Below are positions 61,993 through 64,000 of a DNA stretch of 64,000 bases, one piece after another (within the stretch, counting starts at the first letter, position 1; each line of letters opens with the position of its first letter). The notes below the pieces were generated by a model. That model did not search any database, had not been told where the DNA came from, and saw only the letters and a program-made list of their open reading frames with translations. The DNA lies in the NCBI GenBank assembly GCA_902556425.1, contig CACDWG010000008.1, positions 1 to 64,000 of the forward strand. Direction: 5' to 3'. The position numbers were made by a program, and so were the translations under genes. This DNA is from UBA4421 sp002704225 (GTDB lineage Bacteria > Pseudomonadota > Gammaproteobacteria > Pseudomonadales > Azotimanducaceae).

Positions 61993-62331
61993 ATGAAGTT
62001 AATCACCGCGATTATTAAACCGTTCAAGTTGGACGATGTTCGCGAAGCACTTTCAGAGGTCGGCGTGCAAGGCATGACCGTCACGGAAGTTAAGGGGTTC
62101 GGCCGTCAAAAGGGACATACCGAACTGTATCGAGGCGCTGAATATGTCGTCGATTTTTTGCCCAAGGTGAAAATCGAAGCGGCCATTGATGACGCTTTAC
62201 AAGAACAGGTTATTGAAGCAATCAGCAAGTCCGCTAACACGGGCAAGGTAGGTGACGGCAAAATTTTTGTCACGGCCCTCGAAGAAGCTGTACGCATTCG
62301 TACTGGAGAAACAGGGCCTGGAGCAGTTTAG
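61993..62331 (+). CDS. glnK: Nitrogen regulatory PII protein GlnK
   Basis: 112-residue PII signal protein that senses ATP/ADP and 2-oxoglutarate and gates AmtB. Starts MKLITAIIKPFKLDDVREAL. The uridylylation residue Tyr51 lies in the T-loop (YRGAEYVVDFLPK). The nucleotide-binding TGKVGDGKIFV is present. Linkage to amtB identifies it as GlnK rather than GlnB. Confidence 0.96.
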   Translation: MKLITAIIKPFKLDDVREALSEVGVQGMTVTEVKGFGRQKGHTELYRGAEYVVDFLPKVKIEAAIDDALQEQVIEAISKSANTGKVGDGKIFVTALEEAVRIRTGETGPGAV

Positions 62332-62361
62332 GCCCCCTAGAAAAAATTTGGAGCGAAGATT

Positions 62362-63576
62362 GTGGAAGATCTGATTCAACTGAGTTACGCGGTAGACACG
62401 TTCTACTTCCTAGTAATGGGTGCCCTAGTCATGTTTATGGCACCCGGCTTTGCCATGCTCGAAGCGGGTATGGTGCGAAGCAAAAACACATCCGAAATTT
62501 TGACAAAGAACGTCGCGCTGTTCGCGATTTCCTGTGTCATGTATTTACTCATTGGCTACGCGATTATGTATGGCGGTAGCAGCATATTGATCGGCGCAGA
62601 AAATACTGTCGATGAGGTTCTGGCCTCCGGTGGCGATGTGTATTACTCCGCCCGTTCTGACTTCTTTTTCCAAGTAGTCTTCGTTGCAACAGCGATGTCA
62701 ATTATTTCGGGAGCGGTAGCAGAGCGCATGAAGCTTTGGTCCTTTCTGCTGTTTGCCGTCGTCATGACGGGCTTCATCTATCCCACACAGGGAAGCTGGA
62801 GTTGGGGCGGGGGCTTCCTTTCGGAGGCGGGTTTTGTTGACTTCGCAGGTTCCGGCATCGTTCACATGTGCGGTGCAGCAGCGGCCCTCGCAGGTGTTCT
62901 GTTACTCGGCCCGCGTCAGGGCAAGTACGGTCCAAACGGCGAAGTGAACGCGATTCAAGGCTCTAACATGCCTCTAGCTACCCTCGGCATGTTTATTCTG
63001 TGGTTCGGCTGGTTCGGTTTTAACGGCGGTTCGGAACTGAAGCTCAGTAATATTGATGAGGCGAATGCCGTGGCTCAGGTGTTTGTAAATACGAACATGG
63101 CTGCTGCTGGCGGCCTGATCGCAGCATTGATTGTCGCCCGAATCCTTTTCGGCAAAGCAGATCTTACGATGGCCTTGAACGGCGCTTTGGCGGGCTTGGT
63201 TTCAATCACGGCGGAGCCGCTATCTGGCACCAACGTGGAATCCATGTTGATCGGCGCAGTCGGTGGTGTGATCGTTGTGCTCTCCATTGTCGGCTTGGAC
63301 AAGATCCGAATCGATGACCCGGTTGGCGCGATCTCAGTACACGGCACCTGTGGCATCTGGGGTCTGATGGCGGTTTTAATCACTTCCGACGACGCAACGC
63401 TTTCCGGCCAATTGACTGGTTTGGGGGCGATTCTCGGATTCACCTTCGTCGCGGCCTTGGTCGTCTGGTTCGTGATCAAGATGGTCTTTGGCATCCGCTT
63501 GTCAGATGAAGATCAGCAAGTAGGAGCGGACGTCGCGGAAATCGGCATCGTGGCCTACCCCGAGTTTTCTAAGTAG
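62362..63576 (+). CDS. amtB: Ammonium transporter AmtB
   Basis: 404-residue ammonium channel with eleven membrane helices. The twin-histidine pore residues are in GSGIVHMCGA and SVHGTCGIWG. The family start MAPGFAMLEAGMVRSKN is seen soon after the first helix. Start is GTG at 62362, with GGAG upstream. It lacks the cleaved signal peptide of E. coli AmtB. Cotranscribed with glnK, 30 bases apart, and followed by a strong terminator. Confidence 0.97.
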   Translation: MEDLIQLSYAVDTFYFLVMGALVMFMAPGFAMLEAGMVRSKNTSEILTKNVALFAISCVMYLLIGYAIMYGGSSILIGAENTVDEVLASGGDVYYSARSDFFFQVVFVATAMSIISGAVAERMKLWSFLLFAVVMTGFIYPTQGSWSWGGGFLSEAGFVDFAGSGIVHMCGAAAALAGVLLLGPRQGKYGPNGEVNAIQGSNMPLATLGMFILWFGWFGFNGGSELKLSNIDEANAVAQVFVNTNMAAAGGLIAALIVARILFGKADLTMALNGALAGLVSITAEPLSGTNVESMLIGAVGGVIVVLSIVGLDKIRIDDPVGAISVHGTCGIWGLMAVLITSDDATLSGQLTGLGAILGFTFVAALVVWFVIKMVFGIRLSDEDQQVGADVAEIGIVAYPEFSK

Positions 63577-63620
63577 CCCTTAGAACGATCGTTGGCGCGC
63601 TCATTCGCGCTAACGTCCTG

Positions 63621-63644
63621 AAAGCCGCCTTCGGGCGGCTTTTG
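63621..63644 (+). terminator. Rho-independent terminator after amtB
   Basis: AAAGCCGCC-TTCG-GGCGGCTTTT, a nine-base-pair stem with a UUCG loop and T-run, ending the glnK-amtB operon. Confidence 0.93.
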
Positions 63645-63727
63645 CGTTGTAAACGTTTAACTTTTTGTCCTATCCGCCAATTGAACGTTTAAACTAGCGG
63701 TTCATCGATCGGTTTTATTGAGTTGTC

Positions 63728-64000
63728 ATGAAATATAAGAGCACCCGGGGGCAGGTATCAGGCTTGGGATTCAGCGATGCCCTGCTGATGGGCCTCGCAT
63801 CCGATAACGGATTGCTGGTGCCTGAAACCATTCCCGACGTGCGTTCGCGTCTTGCGGAGTGGCAGAACCTGAGTTTTGTCGAGCTCGCCCAAGAGATCAT
63901 GCCGCTGTTCATTGATGACATTGAGCCTGAAACGTTGAAACGCTTGGTGGCAGAATCCTATGCAAGCTTTGATCACGACGATGTGGTGGGCATGGAGCAA
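63728..64000 (+). CDS. thrC: Threonine synthase, 5' part (cut by window)
   Basis: Forms threonine from phosphohomoserine. The visible 91 residues begin MKYKSTRGQVSGLGFSDALL and continue MGLASDNGLLVPETIP and LSFVELAQEIM, matching the N-terminal domain of threonine synthase. The frame is open to the right edge. The PLP lysine lies beyond it. Confidence 0.92.
   Translation, partial: MKYKSTRGQVSGLGFSDALLMGLASDNGLLVPETIPDVRSRLAEWQNLSFVELAQEIMPLFIDDIEPETLKRLVAESYASFDHDDVVGMEQ

Noticed and set aside
1..64000. CRISPR arrays, insertion sequences, prophage, integrons or defence islands
   Set aside because: No regularly spaced repeats, transposase, integrase or phage genes were seen; nearly all genes are core or ordinary metabolic genes.

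Overview
The window is the replication-origin region and following ~55 kb of a gammaproteobacterial chromosome. The gene order (mnmG-mnmE-yidC-yidD-rnpA-rpmH <- origin -> dnaA-dnaN-recF-gyrB; a cox cluster in the order coxB-coxA-ctaG-coxC-DUF2909-SURF1-small membrane protein-ctaA-ctaB-SCO; polA-engB-cytochrome c4-dsbA; comM-ubiK-glnK-amtB) matches, from memory, what is seen in Pseudomonas and related marine Pseudomonadales/Cellvibrionales. Moderate GC, many cytochromes c and no mobile elements fit an aerobic, free-living, probably marine bacterium. I cannot name a genus from sequence alone.

Layout. 1-5.9 kb (minus): mnmG (cut by the left edge at its last residues), mnmE, yidC, yidD, rnpA, rpmH. 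5.9-6.5 kb: intergenic region with a perfect DnaA box, an AT-rich stretch, a perfect hairpin and a strong sigma70 promoter for the rpmH operon; this is the likely oriC. 6.5-12.6 kb (plus): dnaA, dnaN, recF (carrying two perfect 16-bp parS palindromes inside its coding sequence) and gyrB. 12.7-19.8 kb: tag, an LpxL-type acyltransferase, then trkH, trkA, rsmB, fmt, def on the minus strand. 20-23.4 kb: dprA (frameshifted), purE, tsaC, aroE, a YheV-like zinc-ribbon protein. 23.4-32.5 kb: a complete cytochrome c oxidase locus with its heme A and copper assembly factors. 32.6-34.9 kb: an egtB-egtD ergothioneine pair. 34.9-40.8 kb: DUF2782, polA, engB (frameshifted), cytochrome c4, dsbA, arfB. 40.8-58.4 kb: a mixed metabolic region with a lipoprotein fusing a pectinacetylesterase/Notum-like hydrolase to a metallo-beta-lactamase-fold domain, a thioesterase, an LLM oxidoreductase, an M20 peptidase, a serine beta-lactamase-fold hydrolase, membrane and lipid genes, a second diheme cytochrome c, alr, an SDR, a class III aminotransferase, an isovaleryl-CoA dehydrogenase and a cytochrome c5-like protein. 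58.4-63.7 kb: a nitrogen-regulated block: a TorF-family porin, comM, ubiK, glnK, amtB. The right edge cuts the start of thrC.

The most noteworthy observations are: (1) matching NtrC-type dyads and sigma54 -24/-12 promoters upstream of both the TorF-like porin and glnK-amtB, implicating the porin in nitrogen-starvation uptake; (2) two parS sites built into recF codons; (3) two genes, dprA and the normally essential engB, each broken by one extra base in a C tract, which suggests either a shared sequencing artefact or tract slippage; (4) rnpA whose conserved N-terminus requires an AUU or other non-standard start; (5) the esterase/metallo-beta-lactamase fusion lipoprotein. No CRISPR array, prophage, insertion sequence, tRNA or rRNA was seen.
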